Shown: positions 1-5,682, counted from the first letter of the stretch. The stretch: DNA of 9,513 nucleotides from Halieaceae bacterium (GCA_018666055.1 JABJAS010000213.1:1-9513), one strand, 5' to 3'. A program made the numbers and translations. Notes: generated by a model not told the origin, from the letters alone.

Positions 1-2
1 CC

Positions 3-449
3 GCCGGGCTCGAGCGCATTCAGTCTTACGTGGGCGTCGCAGGGCCTTTTGATGATTGGGATCAAGCGACTACTTATGTCAGATCAATCAGTCAGTCGAT
101 CTTCCCAGATTGGCAGGCTGCGCAGTGGGCGGCCTTCGCGCGGCAGTGCTATGTCGAGCAGAACAATCAGATCATTGCTGATTACGACCCCAAGATTGGT
201 GAGGCGCTGTCGCAGCAAGACACTGGCGCAGAGAGTAGTGCCTTGTGGTCGCTTTTCGAAACGTTGCGGGAGGTGCCATTGCTGTTGATACGGGGCGCCC
301 TGACCGATTTATTGTCGGAGGCGTGTGTACAAGGGATGCAAGATCGTGCCAATCACCTTGAGCTATTAACGGTGCCCAATGTGGGTCATGCCCCCATGCT
401 GACTGAGGCAGAGGTTCCGGAAGCGATAATGGCGTTTTTAACGCAGTAG
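3..449 (+). CDS. Alpha/beta-hydrolase fold protein, C-terminal part (5' end outside window)
   Basis: The reading frame is open from the first complete codon, so the gene starts upstream and only its last 148 codons are visible. It resembles the second half of an alpha/beta hydrolase. A strand reading VPLLLIRGALTDLLS carries a likely catalytic Asp, and about 27 residues later VPNVGHAPMLTE carries the catalytic His. That is the usual Asp-then-His order of the family, followed by the usual final helix (PEAIMAFLTQ). The nucleophile elbow (G-x-S-x-G) and oxyanion region would lie upstream, so substrate and exact subfamily cannot be told. The opening residues (GLERIQSYVG) match the segment that often begins the cap region after the core strands. 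The gene converges on the minus-strand DUF1993 gene, with 45 bases between the two stops and no clear terminator. Family assignment is firm; the specific function is unknown. Confidence 0.82.
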   Translation, partial: AGLERIQSYVGVAGPFDDWDQATTYVRSISQSIFPDWQAAQWAAFARQCYVEQNNQIIADYDPKIGEALSQQDTGAESSALWSLFETLREVPLLLIRGALTDLLSEACVQGMQDRANHLELLTVPNVGHAPMLTEAEVPEAIMAFLTQ

Positions 450-494
450 CGGGCGTCAGAGCCTGCTTCCTCTCTATCGTCGAATGCACAAGTG

Positions 495-1016
495 CTAGTG
501 GCCGATACGCATGGCCCCTAGGAAATCGCGCTTCCCCAGCGGTGTGCCCAAAGCCCTCAAAATTGAGTAGGTCGTGGTGGCATGAAAGTACAAATTAGGC
601 TTAGAGAATGACGCCAGGAAATGATCCGTTGTGAAGGGGATTTCCGTGTCACCTAAACGAAAGATCATCTCTTGACCTGACAGTTGTGCAGCCGAATCAG
701 GCGTTTCTGCACGCATGCCCTCTATTGCCTCACCAATGAGCGCGCAGAGTCCTTCGTAGTCGATGCCGGGTTTGCTCGGCGGCGGCGTGAACACGCCGGC
801 CCGCATACCATTGACCGCTCCGAGGGAGTGATGCCAGATTGAAATCACCTGAAAACTGAAGGGCAGCATCGTGTCATGCAGCCGATAGTCGACGATTTCA
901 GAGAGGGGTATGCCGGCGCTGTCAGCGTATTGTTGACCCTTCTTAAGTACCTCAGCAGTACTGTCGAGCATCTGCTCGAAGCACTTGATGCTGGCATCAT
1001 AGAAAGAGAGCTGCAT
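495..1016 (-). CDS. DUF1993 family protein (DinB-like helical bundle)
   Basis: This 173-residue protein matches the DUF1993 family along its whole length. It opens with a conserved helix (SFYDASIKCFEQML). A middle section follows (DYRLHDTMLPFSFQVISIW, about residues 43-61), and the end reads PNLYFHATTTYSILRALGTPLGKRDFLG (positions about 140-168 with minor gaps), which are typical of the family. Members are soluble four-helix proteins related in fold to DinB/YfiT-like proteins; no biochemical role is established. No signal peptide or membrane segment is visible. The ATG at 1016 is preceded by an AAGGA ribosome binding site at good spacing. The gene lies only 17 bases after the phhB stop on the same strand, so it is probably the last gene of the tus-trmA-phhB unit. 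Family call is confident; function is not known. Confidence 0.87.
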   Translation of the reverse strand: MQLSFYDASIKCFEQMLDSTAEVLKKGQQYADSAGIPLSEIVDYRLHDTMLPFSFQVISIWHHSLGAVNGMRAGVFTPPPSKPGIDYEGLCALIGEAIEGMRAETPDSAAQLSGQEMIFRLGDTEIPFTTDHFLASFSKPNLYFHATTTYSILRALGTPLGKRDFLGAMRIGH

Positions 1017-1033
1017 GGTGTGTCCTTATTTTA

Positions 1034-1360
1034 TTAGCCTTTAAAAACAGGCGTCGGGGGTAAGTCGGTATAGTCGAAATCGCTCAGGCTTTGGTCGATG
1101 CTACTGGCAAGACGAAAGTCTCTCTCGGTCACGCCGTCGGCGTCATGCGAGGATAATCGTATTTGCACGGTGCCATACACGTTATACCAATTGGGATGGT
1201 GGTCTTGCGCCTCGGCGTGCTGGGCAATGAGGTTCATAAAGCGCCACGCTTCTGCAAAGGTTTTGAATTGAATATCGCGGGCAAGCCAGGGTGCTGTGAG
1301 GTGCCAATCTGGATGACGCGCCATGTGTTGCGCTAGGTCTTCAGTGGATAGCTTACTCAT
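1034..1360 (-). CDS. phhB: Pterin-4a-carbinolamine dehydratase (PhhB/DCoH family)
   Basis: The product dehydrates 4a-hydroxytetrahydropterin so that the pterin cofactor of aromatic amino-acid hydroxylases can be recycled. It is a small cytosolic enzyme of 108 residues, the usual size. The family signature is intact: a helix with FKTFAEAWRFMNLIAQHAE, then HHPNWYNVYGTVQIRLSSHD with the active-site His pair at residues 54-55 and His72-Asp73, then GVTERDFRLASSID with Asp81. These correspond to the conserved His-His-Pro, His-Asp and Asp positions of DCoH proteins. The start codon overlaps the trmA stop as ATGA, which implies translational coupling to trmA. No phenylalanine hydroxylase (phhA) is in view, so the usual partner must be elsewhere or absent. 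Some bacterial members have other pterin-related roles, for example with molybdopterin, so the partner pathway is an inference. Confidence 0.93.
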   Translation of the reverse strand: MSKLSTEDLAQHMARHPDWHLTAPWLARDIQFKTFAEAWRFMNLIAQHAEAQDHHPNWYNVYGTVQIRLSSHDADGVTERDFRLASSIDQSLSDFDYTDLPPTPVFKG

Positions 1361-2457
1361 ATTAGGCGTCTCTTAAGAATTACACCGGACTCGAGATGTT
1401 CGGTATAAGGGAACTGGTCAAAAAATGCCAGTGCCTCAATGCTATGGGTCTCGCTCAGCTCGGCCAAGTTTTCGATCAGCGACTTCGGGTTACAACTGAT
1501 ATAAAGAATTCGTGCAAACCCCCTGGCGAGGCCAAGCGTATCGCTATCGAGGCCGGCTCTAGGTGGGTCCACTAAAAGTGTTTCGAATTCAAAGCTACTC
1601 AGAGGCTCTTTGAGCGCCGAAAGCCGCCGAAACGGTCGATCGCCAGCCATCGCTTGACTCATCTCTGCGGCAGACAGTCGCGCCAGCTCCAGGTTGCCAA
1701 TGTGATTGGCGGTAGCGTTATGCGCAGCGGCTGCGGTGGCGCGTTTACTGAGTTCAGTAGCGAGTACCCGTCGAAATCGGTGCGCTAGCGGGAGCGTAAA
1801 GTTGCCCACGCCACAGTAAAGTTCCAATAGATCCGTATGGCAGGGTGGGGTATGGGTTAGCAACCACTCGATCATGTGTCGATTAATACTGCCGTTGGGC
1901 TGGGTGAAACACTGCTCCGGTTGGCGGTATTTATAAGTGCTCCCCTGAATTTGCAGGCTTTCGTCGATCCAATCCTTTCCAATAATGACTTTTTGCTTGC
2001 GGCTCCGGCCAATGAGATCGCAATTGAGCTGGTCCGAGAGGGCTGTTGCGGCTAATTCCCACTCGGCATCTAGGGGGCGGTGGTATATCAATGTAATCAG
2101 CAGGTTACCGCTACAGCTTGATAAAAATTCGACCTGAAATAGGCGGTTTCGTAGGATTGAAGAACGTTGTATAGACTGCTGCAGCACGGGCATGCAGTCC
2201 GTGATCCGCGAGGCGGCAATGGGAAAGTCACTGATCACAATGGGTTCGTTCGGTTTGCCCGGAGGAAACATGACGTAATCTAATGCGTCGCCGTCGTGCC
2301 ACATCCTAAACTCGGCTCGCAAGCGATACCCCAGTGGGGGCGAAGCATAGAGCGCGGGTTCGGGTGGCGCAAAAGGCGCAAGCAAGCGAAGGACTCTGCC
2401 GACTTTTTCTTCAAATAATCGCTGACACTGGTCCGGTTGCACGGTGCTATTGCGCAT
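1357..2457 (-). CDS. trmA: tRNA (uracil-5-)-methyltransferase TrmA
   Basis: TrmA uses S-adenosylmethionine to methylate U54 of the tRNA T-loop to ribothymidine (m5U54). The product is 366 residues, the same length as E. coli TrmA. The N-terminal half has the RNA-binding part with YRLRAEFRMWHDGD (44-57) and CDLIGRSRKQKVIIGKDWI (146-164). The C-terminal Rossmann methyltransferase has the SAM loop LLELYCGVGNFTLPLA (210-225), DPPRAGLD (297-304) and the catalytic SCNP loop with Cys322 as nucleophile. Near the end, FDQFPYTEHLESGV contains Glu356, probably the general base matching Glu358 of E. coli. It lacks the N-terminal TRAM/iron-sulfur segment of RlmC/RlmD enzymes, which supports TrmA over the rRNA methyltransferases. 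There is no clear Shine-Dalgarno before the ATG at 2457. That ATG lies 8 bases after the stop that an unshifted tusE would have, so translation may normally depend on coupling to tusE. Confidence 0.96.
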   Translation of the reverse strand: MRNSTVQPDQCQRLFEEKVGRVLRLLAPFAPPEPALYASPPLGYRLRAEFRMWHDGDALDYVMFPPGKPNEPIVISDFPIAASRITDCMPVLQQSIQRSSILRNRLFQVEFLSSCSGNLLITLIYHRPLDAEWELAATALSDQLNCDLIGRSRKQKVIIGKDWIDESLQIQGSTYKYRQPEQCFTQPNGSINRHMIEWLLTHTPPCHTDLLELYCGVGNFTLPLAHRFRRVLATELSKRATAAAAHNATANHIGNLELARLSAAEMSQAMAGDRPFRRLSALKEPLSSFEFETLLVDPPRAGLDSDTLGLARGFARILYISCNPKSLIENLAELSETHSIEALAFFDQFPYTEHLESGVILKRRLI

Positions 2458-2465
2458 GGCGGTTA

Positions 2466-2794
2466 CTAGAGGCAGTGCTTAGGTTTGGGGAGCCCCGCAA
2501 TGCGACTCCCGATTCTCGCAGGGGAGCCCGGAAACAATGTCATTAGGTATGACTATTGCCTTTATCGGCGCCTAGATGCGTTTTAACGTAGTTCACCAGT
2601 GCTCGATTTGCCGGAGAATCACCAAAATCTGCGTAGAAGTTGCGTAGCAGGGTAATGATCTCCCAATGGTGCTCGGTAAGCACGATATTTTCCGCACGGG
2701 CAAACTCATGCCCTAACGCGGTGGTCCACTCGTTGCAATCAATGAGAAAGCCATTGTCGTCACAGAGATCATCGAGCGCTTGTGTAGTGCCCAT
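2466..2794 (-). pseudogene. tusE: TusE/DsrC-family sulfur relay protein, broken by a one-base frameshift
   Basis: TusE accepts persulfide sulfur from TusBCD on a C-terminal cysteine and hands it to MnmA for s2U34 formation in tRNA. The frame starting at 2794 gives 83 residues ending ADKGNSHT, with a TAA stop at 2543-2545. It contains the family features FLIDCNEWTTALG, LTEHHWEIITLLRNFYADF and SPANRALVNYVK. All family members continue past KGNS into an arm with a penultimate Cys. Here that arm is present in the next frame, from about 2549 down to a TAG at 2466-2468: YLMTLFPGSPARIG, then SRIAGLPKPKHCL. One base appears to be missing near 2549-2551. Restoring it gives 109 residues, the length of E. 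coli TusE. As written, the main product lacks the active cysteine. TAATG at the junction would allow reinitiation of a 25-residue arm peptide from 2543. Sequencing error, true pseudogene and split gene cannot be separated from this sequence. Start is 3 bases after the tusB stop with a GGGG ribosome site. Confidence 0.88.
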
Positions 2795-2797
2795 GGA

Positions 2798-3058
2798 TCA
2801 GCCCCAGGTCATCGAGTGGCGATGAGCGATGACCAGACGAACCCACTCGTCCACTGTGATGCGCTGGGGCTCGAGCGGTTGGCCTTTGGTGCGACTGTCG
2901 GCGGAGTCCAGTACTTTCACCGCGCAGGGTAGGTGAGTCAGTGAGCGGATGAAGGTGTCATCGGTAGCGTCGTCGAGCAACAGCAAAGTGTCATGCTCGG
3001 TGAGTAGTGCAGCGCAGTCACGATACAAAGCAGGGTTATGGAGTAGGTGCAGTATCAT
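2798..3058 (-). CDS. tusB: Sulfurtransferase complex subunit TusB
   Basis: TusB is the small DsrH-like subunit of the TusBCD heterohexamer, which relays sulfur from TusA to TusE for tRNA 2-thiouridine synthesis. I chose the ATG at 3058, giving 86 residues that begin MILHLLHNPALYRDCAALL. This aligns with the start of TusB proteins and forms a TGATG overlap with the tusC stop. A longer frame with 15 more residues exists but adds a basic tail (MGCRGRRG) that the family lacks. Other family features are HDTLLLLDDATDD, CAVKVLDSADSRTKG and the ending ITVDEWVRLVIAHRHSMTWG, close to the S-x-x-W ending typical of TusB. TusB has no invariant catalytic cysteine in most members. Placement between tusC and tusE matches the standard tusDCBE order. 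Confidence 0.9.
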   Translation of the reverse strand: MILHLLHNPALYRDCAALLTEHDTLLLLDDATDDTFIRSLTHLPCAVKVLDSADSRTKGQPLEPQRITVDEWVRLVIAHRHSMTWG

Positions 3059-3450
3059 CAGTAATTGACCACGACATGTGCCTCGCCGGCCGCGGCAACC
3101 CACTCGTCGTATGACATTGCCGAGACCTGCAGGTCATTTCTGAAAGCGCTCCGTGGAGCAGCCCCATCCAATACGTAAACCGAATCGATGTCATAAAAAG
3201 GGGCTGAGCCCAGCAGTCGATAAAGCGGATCTTCTGCGTCGGCAGTATGAGTGACCAAGTCCACACCGCTACCGGCGAAAACCAGCGTTACACGCTGACC
3301 GAATGCCCCAGCGGCTAACGCGAGGTCCAACCCCGCTTGCAGGGCAGTCCTATCAGCGCCATTGCCATCACCAGTACTTGTCGGGGCGCCTCCTGCCAGG
3401 GTGATGAGCCAAGACTTGCGGTTAGACAAAAGACACCAACCTGTCGGCAT
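3058..3450 (-). CDS. tusC: Sulfurtransferase complex subunit TusC (DsrF-like)
   Basis: TusC is the DsrF-like subunit of the cytosolic TusBCD sulfur relay complex. The product shows the DsrE/F fold pattern: a first strand (WLITLAGGAPTS), a helix ALQAGLDLALAAGAFGQRVTLVFAGSGVDLV, then the hallmark DPLYRLLGSAPFYDIDSVYVLDGAA, which matches the K-x-L-x-x-Y-D-I segment of TusC proteins. The ATG at 3450 gives 130 residues and overlaps tusD by 29 bases. A TTG at 3427-3429 would give 123 residues (SNRKSWLITL after the initiator), overlap tusD by only 8 bases, and fit the family's N-terminus better, since members begin directly with the first strand. The true start is therefore uncertain. The 3' end overlaps the tusB start by one base (TGATG). 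Confidence 0.87.
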   Translation of the reverse strand: MPTGWCLLSNRKSWLITLAGGAPTSTGDGNGADRTALQAGLDLALAAGAFGQRVTLVFAGSGVDLVTHTADAEDPLYRLLGSAPFYDIDSVYVLDGAAPRSAFRNDLQVSAMSYDEWVAAAGEAHVVVNY

Positions 3451-3745
3451 TCACTGCTGCTTCAACCAACGCGCCTAGGCCGGCGATAACAAAGGGTTCA
3501 GGTACCGAGAGTGCGGACGCCTCAACCGCTTGACTGCAAAGCAACAATTCAGCGCCAGTGAGGATTGCGAGTTGCCGCCATCTTGGCAGCGCTTGGTCAT
3601 CCAGTGCTGCCGACACACCCGCGCCTTGAAAAAAACACTGTTTAATGTCGTGACCTTGATCAACCGCGGACTGGATAAAATCCTGAACCCGCTCGCATTG
3701 TTTGGGAGCGGTGCCCGGGGTACGAATGATGAGGGAGATTTCCAT
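3422..3745 (-). CDS. tusD: Sulfurtransferase complex subunit TusD (DsrE-like)
   Basis: TusD is the catalytic DsrE-like subunit of TusBCD. It takes persulfide sulfur from TusA on a conserved cysteine and passes it on to TusE. The 107-residue product has the first strand ISLIIRTPGT, a helix and strand FIQSAVDQGHDIKQCFFQGAGV (two parts of the DsrE core), then GAELLLCSQAVEAS. Cys70 in that segment lines up with the active Cys78 of E. coli TusD. The ending FVIAGLGALVEAAVNADRLVSF is strongly typical of the family. It is about 20 residues shorter than E. coli TusD, the difference falling in loops, chiefly after the active Cys. An in-frame stop lies one codon before the ATG at 3745, so no earlier start is possible. 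No Shine-Dalgarno is visible, and the yccA terminator hairpin sits about 15 bases upstream. Confidence 0.91.
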   Translation of the reverse strand: MEISLIIRTPGTAPKQCERVQDFIQSAVDQGHDIKQCFFQGAGVSAALDDQALPRWRQLAILTGAELLLCSQAVEASALSVPEPFVIAGLGALVEAAVNADRLVSFV

Positions 3746-3754
3746 GGCTTATAA

Positions 3755-3781
3755 ATGAAAAACCCCGACGATGCCGGGGTT
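3755..3781 (-). terminator. Intrinsic terminator after yccA, just upstream of tusD
   Basis: Positions 3761-3767 (aaccccg) and 3775-3781 (cggggtt) are perfect 7-base inverted arms around a 7-base loop. Read on the minus strand the hairpin is followed by a run of T residues, the layout of a rho-independent terminator. It lies about 20 bases past the yccA stop and ends about 12-15 bases before the tusD ATG. It should end yccA transcripts while letting some read-through into tusDCBE. No room remains for a tusD promoter between the hairpin and the gene, so tus transcription must come through it or start at a promoter inside yccA whose transcripts also cross it. Confidence 0.85.
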
Positions 3782-3801
3782 ATCCAATGACTCGACGTGA
3801 T

Positions 3802-4485
3802 TCAGTCGTCACCGCCGGTAAAGACCGCAATGAGGTGCAATAGATGCATGAACAAATTGAAAATGCTCAGATACAAACCCACCGTGGCCCGGATGTAGTT
3901 GGTCTCCCCACCGCTGATGATTCGGCTTGTATCAAACAGAATCAGCCCCGCCATGATCATGACGACTACGGCCGAGAGCGTCAGCGAAAGCGCTGGGATG
4001 TTTAAGAAAATGTTCGCGATCATTGCAACGACGGCGATAACCAGCCCTGTCATTAAAAAGCCGCCCAGATAAGAGAAGTCTTTCTTGCTCGTCAGTGCAT
4101 AGGCCGAGAGCGAGAAGAAGACTAAGGCCGTGCCGGCCAGCGCCTGCAAAACGATGGTCGGCCCATTGTCGAGCGCCAGATAGAAAGACAGTGTGGGTCC
4201 AATAGAGGCGCCCATCACGCCAGTAAACGCAAAAATGGCGGGTAGGCCTTTGGCTGAGTCGGCCATTTTATGAACGACAAACAGCAAGCCGAAGCCGACG
4301 AGCATGAGTACGAGGCCAACCATAGGCGGTACACCAACTGCTACCGAGATCGTAGCCGACAGCGCGCTAAACGCCAGTGTTAGGCCGAGTAGCCAGTAGG
4401 TGTTACTCAATACTTTATTCGTTTGAGCAATACTCGCTGTGGGGTCGAGTGTTGCAGTGCTCGTGTAAAGGGGCTTGTCGCTCAT
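3802..4485 (-). CDS. yccA: Bax inhibitor-1/YccA family membrane protein
   Basis: This is an inner-membrane protein of the BI-1/YccA family. E. coli YccA interacts with and modulates the FtsH membrane protease, a role that is only inferred here. I chose the ATG at 4485 (227 residues; MSDKPLYTSTATLDP). It has a GAGG ribosome site 9 bases upstream, whereas the longer frame starting at 4569 would run upstream of the promoter. Seven hydrophobic segments follow the N-terminal 28 or so polar residues, for example YWLLGLTLAFSALSATISVA, MVGLVLMLVGFGLLFVV and TIVLQALAGTALVFFSLSAY. The family motifs are present: GPTLSFYLAL, ALTSKKDFSYLGGFL, MAGLILFDTSRII and the final ATVGLYLSIFNLFMHLLHL. It ends in acidic GGDD. 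The gene has its own promoter and terminator. Proximity to tus genes is common in gammaproteobacteria. Confidence 0.94.
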   Translation of the reverse strand: MSDKPLYTSTATLDPTASIAQTNKVLSNTYWLLGLTLAFSALSATISVAVGVPPMVGLVLMLVGFGLLFVVHKMADSAKGLPAIFAFTGVMGASIGPTLSFYLALDNGPTIVLQALAGTALVFFSLSAYALTSKKDFSYLGGFLMTGLVIAVVAMIANIFLNIPALSLTLSAVVVMIMAGLILFDTSRIISGGETNYIRATVGLYLSIFNLFMHLLHLIAVFTGGDD

Positions 4486-4518
4486 TCTGCTTTGCCTCGT
4501 AAAGTGACCTGACTGCTC

Positions 4519-4547
4519 ATAATAGGGCCAGAGCCGACGTAATCCAA
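4519..4547 (-). promoter_or_regulatory. Probable sigma-70 promoter of yccA
   Basis: On the minus strand, TTGGAT (4547-4542) and TATTAT (4524-4519) are separated by exactly 17 bases. They match the -35 and -10 consensus at four and five of six positions. Transcription would start near 4511-4513, giving a leader of about 26 bases that contains the GAGG ribosome site before the ATG at 4485. The placement also supports the 4485 start over the longer frame, whose start codon would lie upstream of this promoter. Confidence 0.68.
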
Positions 4548-4618
4548 GTCCACTGCCATTCTTTTGCACTGCACTGCACGGCGCGGGACGAATCTGAGTG
4601 TTCAGGAACTCAAGGCGC

Positions 4619-5320
4619 TCATTCTCCGTTGGTATTGAACGTTACCGATATCGTCGCACTAACGGAAAGCTGACCGGGTTGATAGCGGGGCGCTCGGTCT
4701 GCCTCCATCGCCATCATGTCACCACGAGTTTGCCCTCTGAGCAGAGGCATGGGTTTACTACCGGTGCTGATCGTTTCAGGCGCGCCTAGAGAAGTGTTCG
4801 CGGCGTTCGCTAAAGCCAGTGCGTCCGCTTTAGCGTGATCAAACGCAATCGTCAGCGCCTGCTTTCTTGCGGCTTCTGCTTGGGAGCTGCCAAACTGTGG
4901 TGGCGAAACGCTGCTCGCACCCGCGCTCGACAGCGTTTGCAATGCCTCGCCCAGCGCAGTGAGCTCCAGCAGTTTAAACGAGAGGTCGCGGGTTGCCTGA
5001 TAGCCCTGAAATTCTTGCTCGTTGGTTGCCGAATTCCAACGGTACTGGGGTTGAATGCGCAGTCGCCCGGCGTCGATTGATTGCTCGTCTCGCGGCAGTG
5101 CGCCGATTGCCGTCAACAACGCCGTCATCTGTTTGTCCGCAGCGGATTGTGCCAGTGCCGCAGTCTGCGCGTCGGCAATCACCGTGGCCGCCAAAGTGGC
5201 AAATTCGGCCTCAATCTTTACGGTGCCAGTGCCTTGAACTGAAATCATTTGTGCCCGTGCGGTCATCGAGATCAGTAGCGCCGTCAAGATGAGGAAGGGC
5301 GATACAATGCGTTTGCTCAT
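4619..5320 (-). CDS. SIMPL domain (DUF541) exported protein
   Basis: The 233-residue product begins with a clear Sec signal peptide: MSKR, a hydrophobic core (IVSPFLILTALLISMT) and cleavage expected after ARA at residue 23. The mature protein is probably periplasmic. It belongs to the SIMPL/DUF541 family: it opens with ISVQGTGTVKIEAEFATLAATV (split by family convention into strand pairs), has GYQATRDLSFKLLELTALGEAL in the middle, SAGASSVSPPQFG, and an alanine-rich helix ARKQALTIAFDHAKADALALA. It ends with a strand LSVSATISVTFN. This is the standard domain along its length. Family members include oxidative-stress related YggE of E. coli and other poorly understood envelope proteins; no enzymatic activity is known. 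The ATG at 5320 has an AGGAG ribosome site. It precedes yccA in the same direction, but yccA has its own promoter, so joint transcription is uncertain. Confidence 0.92.
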   Translation of the reverse strand: MSKRIVSPFLILTALLISMTARAQMISVQGTGTVKIEAEFATLAATVIADAQTAALAQSAADKQMTALLTAIGALPRDEQSIDAGRLRIQPQYRWNSATNEQEFQGYQATRDLSFKLLELTALGEALQTLSSAGASSVSPPQFGSSQAEAARKQALTIAFDHAKADALALANAANTSLGAPETISTGSKPMPLLRGQTRGDMMAMEADRAPRYQPGQLSVSATISVTFNTNGE

Positions 5321-5350
5321 GGTGCTGTCTCCTGGGTACTGGTTGTCTGT

Positions 5351-5356
5351 TTTATA
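5351..5356 (-). promoter_or_regulatory. Possible -10 element of the SIMPL gene
   Basis: Read on the minus strand this is TATAAA, five of six matches to the -10 consensus. It would give a leader of about 24 bases with AGGAG before the ATG at 5320. No good -35 element is found at 16-18 bases upstream, so an activator or a different sigma factor may be needed, or the match may be chance. Confidence 0.35.
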
Positions 5357-5387
5357 TGACCGGTGGCGTTACGATCGGTTCCGACAT

Positions 5388-5412
5388 CGGTATTACCGCA
5401 CAGTCCTGCGGT
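5388..5412. repeat. Two overlapping perfect palindromes upstream of the SIMPL gene
   Basis: Positions 5388-5398 read cggta-t-taccg, a perfect 11-base palindrome. Overlapping it, 5395-5400 (accgca) pairs perfectly with 5407-5412 (tgcggt) across six bases. The pair lies 70-90 bases upstream of the SIMPL start. It could be a regulator binding site; chance remains possible at this arm length. Confidence 0.4.
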
Positions 5413-5548
5413 GATCCCAACTCATTGGGGCCGTTGTATGGCACGCGCGCGGTGCTGCGTGCAGCTCAGTGTAATGCCAAACGACGCCATACAGTGCCAT
5501 CGAAGTGCGTTGATGGCGCGTTGCGTCAGCGGAACAGGTCCGTGAGGA

Positions 5549-5567
5549 TCGCCGATTGCCTCGGCGA
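5549..5567. repeat. Perfect 7-base inverted repeat
   Basis: Arms tcgccga (5549-5555) and tcggcga (5561-5567) are exact reverse complements around a 5-base loop. No run of T follows on either strand, so it is not an intrinsic terminator. It could be an operator or an RNA hairpin. It lies about 120 bases before the reductase start. Confidence 0.5.
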
Positions 5568-5580
5568 CAAGCATCGCTGT

Positions 5581-5597
5581 GACAGCTAGCAGCTGTC
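5581..5597. repeat. Perfect 7-base inverted repeat with 3-base spacer
   Basis: Arms gacagct (5581-5587) and agctgtc (5591-5597) are exact reverse complements, only 13 bases beyond the previous repeat. The compact form suits a dimeric regulator site upstream of the plus-strand reductase gene. No T run follows. Confidence 0.5.
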
Positions 5598-5682
5598 CGC
5601 AAAATCGGGTGAATATGAATCCTCATCTCTCAGCGGTTTAGGTACCATGGCGGGTGAGTAAAACAAGCAGGAGCACCGCACC

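Larger units (their letters stand above)
5321..5682. other. Divergent intergenic region with several inverted repeats
   Basis: This stretch separates the minus-strand SIMPL gene from the plus-strand reductase gene. Small open frames occur on both strands (for example 5393-5626 minus and 5356-5589 plus), but they resemble no known protein and have no good ribosome sites. It must hold the control regions of both neighbours. For the reductase only an AGGAG ribosome site (about 5670-5674) is convincing; no clear sigma-70 promoter was found. It contains perfect palindromes at 5388-5398, 5395-5412, 5549-5567 and 5581-5597. Confidence 0.7.

Noticed and set aside
2545..2555. Programmed -1 ribosomal frameshift in tusE
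   Set aside because: No slippery X-XXY-YYZ heptamer lies at the junction, and no strong downstream structure was evident. A plain one-base deletion, error or reinitiation is simpler.
3058..3266. Second minus-strand frame inside tusC (76 codons, 3036-3266)
   Set aside because: It overlaps tusC almost entirely in another frame, and its composition is unlike a folded protein. tusC is clearly the real gene.
4486..4569. Extended yccA start at 4569
   Set aside because: The extra 28 residues are not hydrophobic or family-like, the start would lie upstream of a good TTGGAT-17-TATTAT promoter, and the ATG at 4485 has a GAGG ribosome site.
5549..5597. Terminators formed by the two inverted repeats
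   Set aside because: Neither hairpin is followed by a T run on either strand, and no gene ends nearby in a suitable direction.
5393..5626. A 77-codon minus-strand frame in the divergent intergenic region
   Set aside because: The product is rich in Arg, His, Cys and Ser, matches no family I know, has no good ribosome site and overlaps the palindromes. It looks like random open frame in GC-rich DNA.
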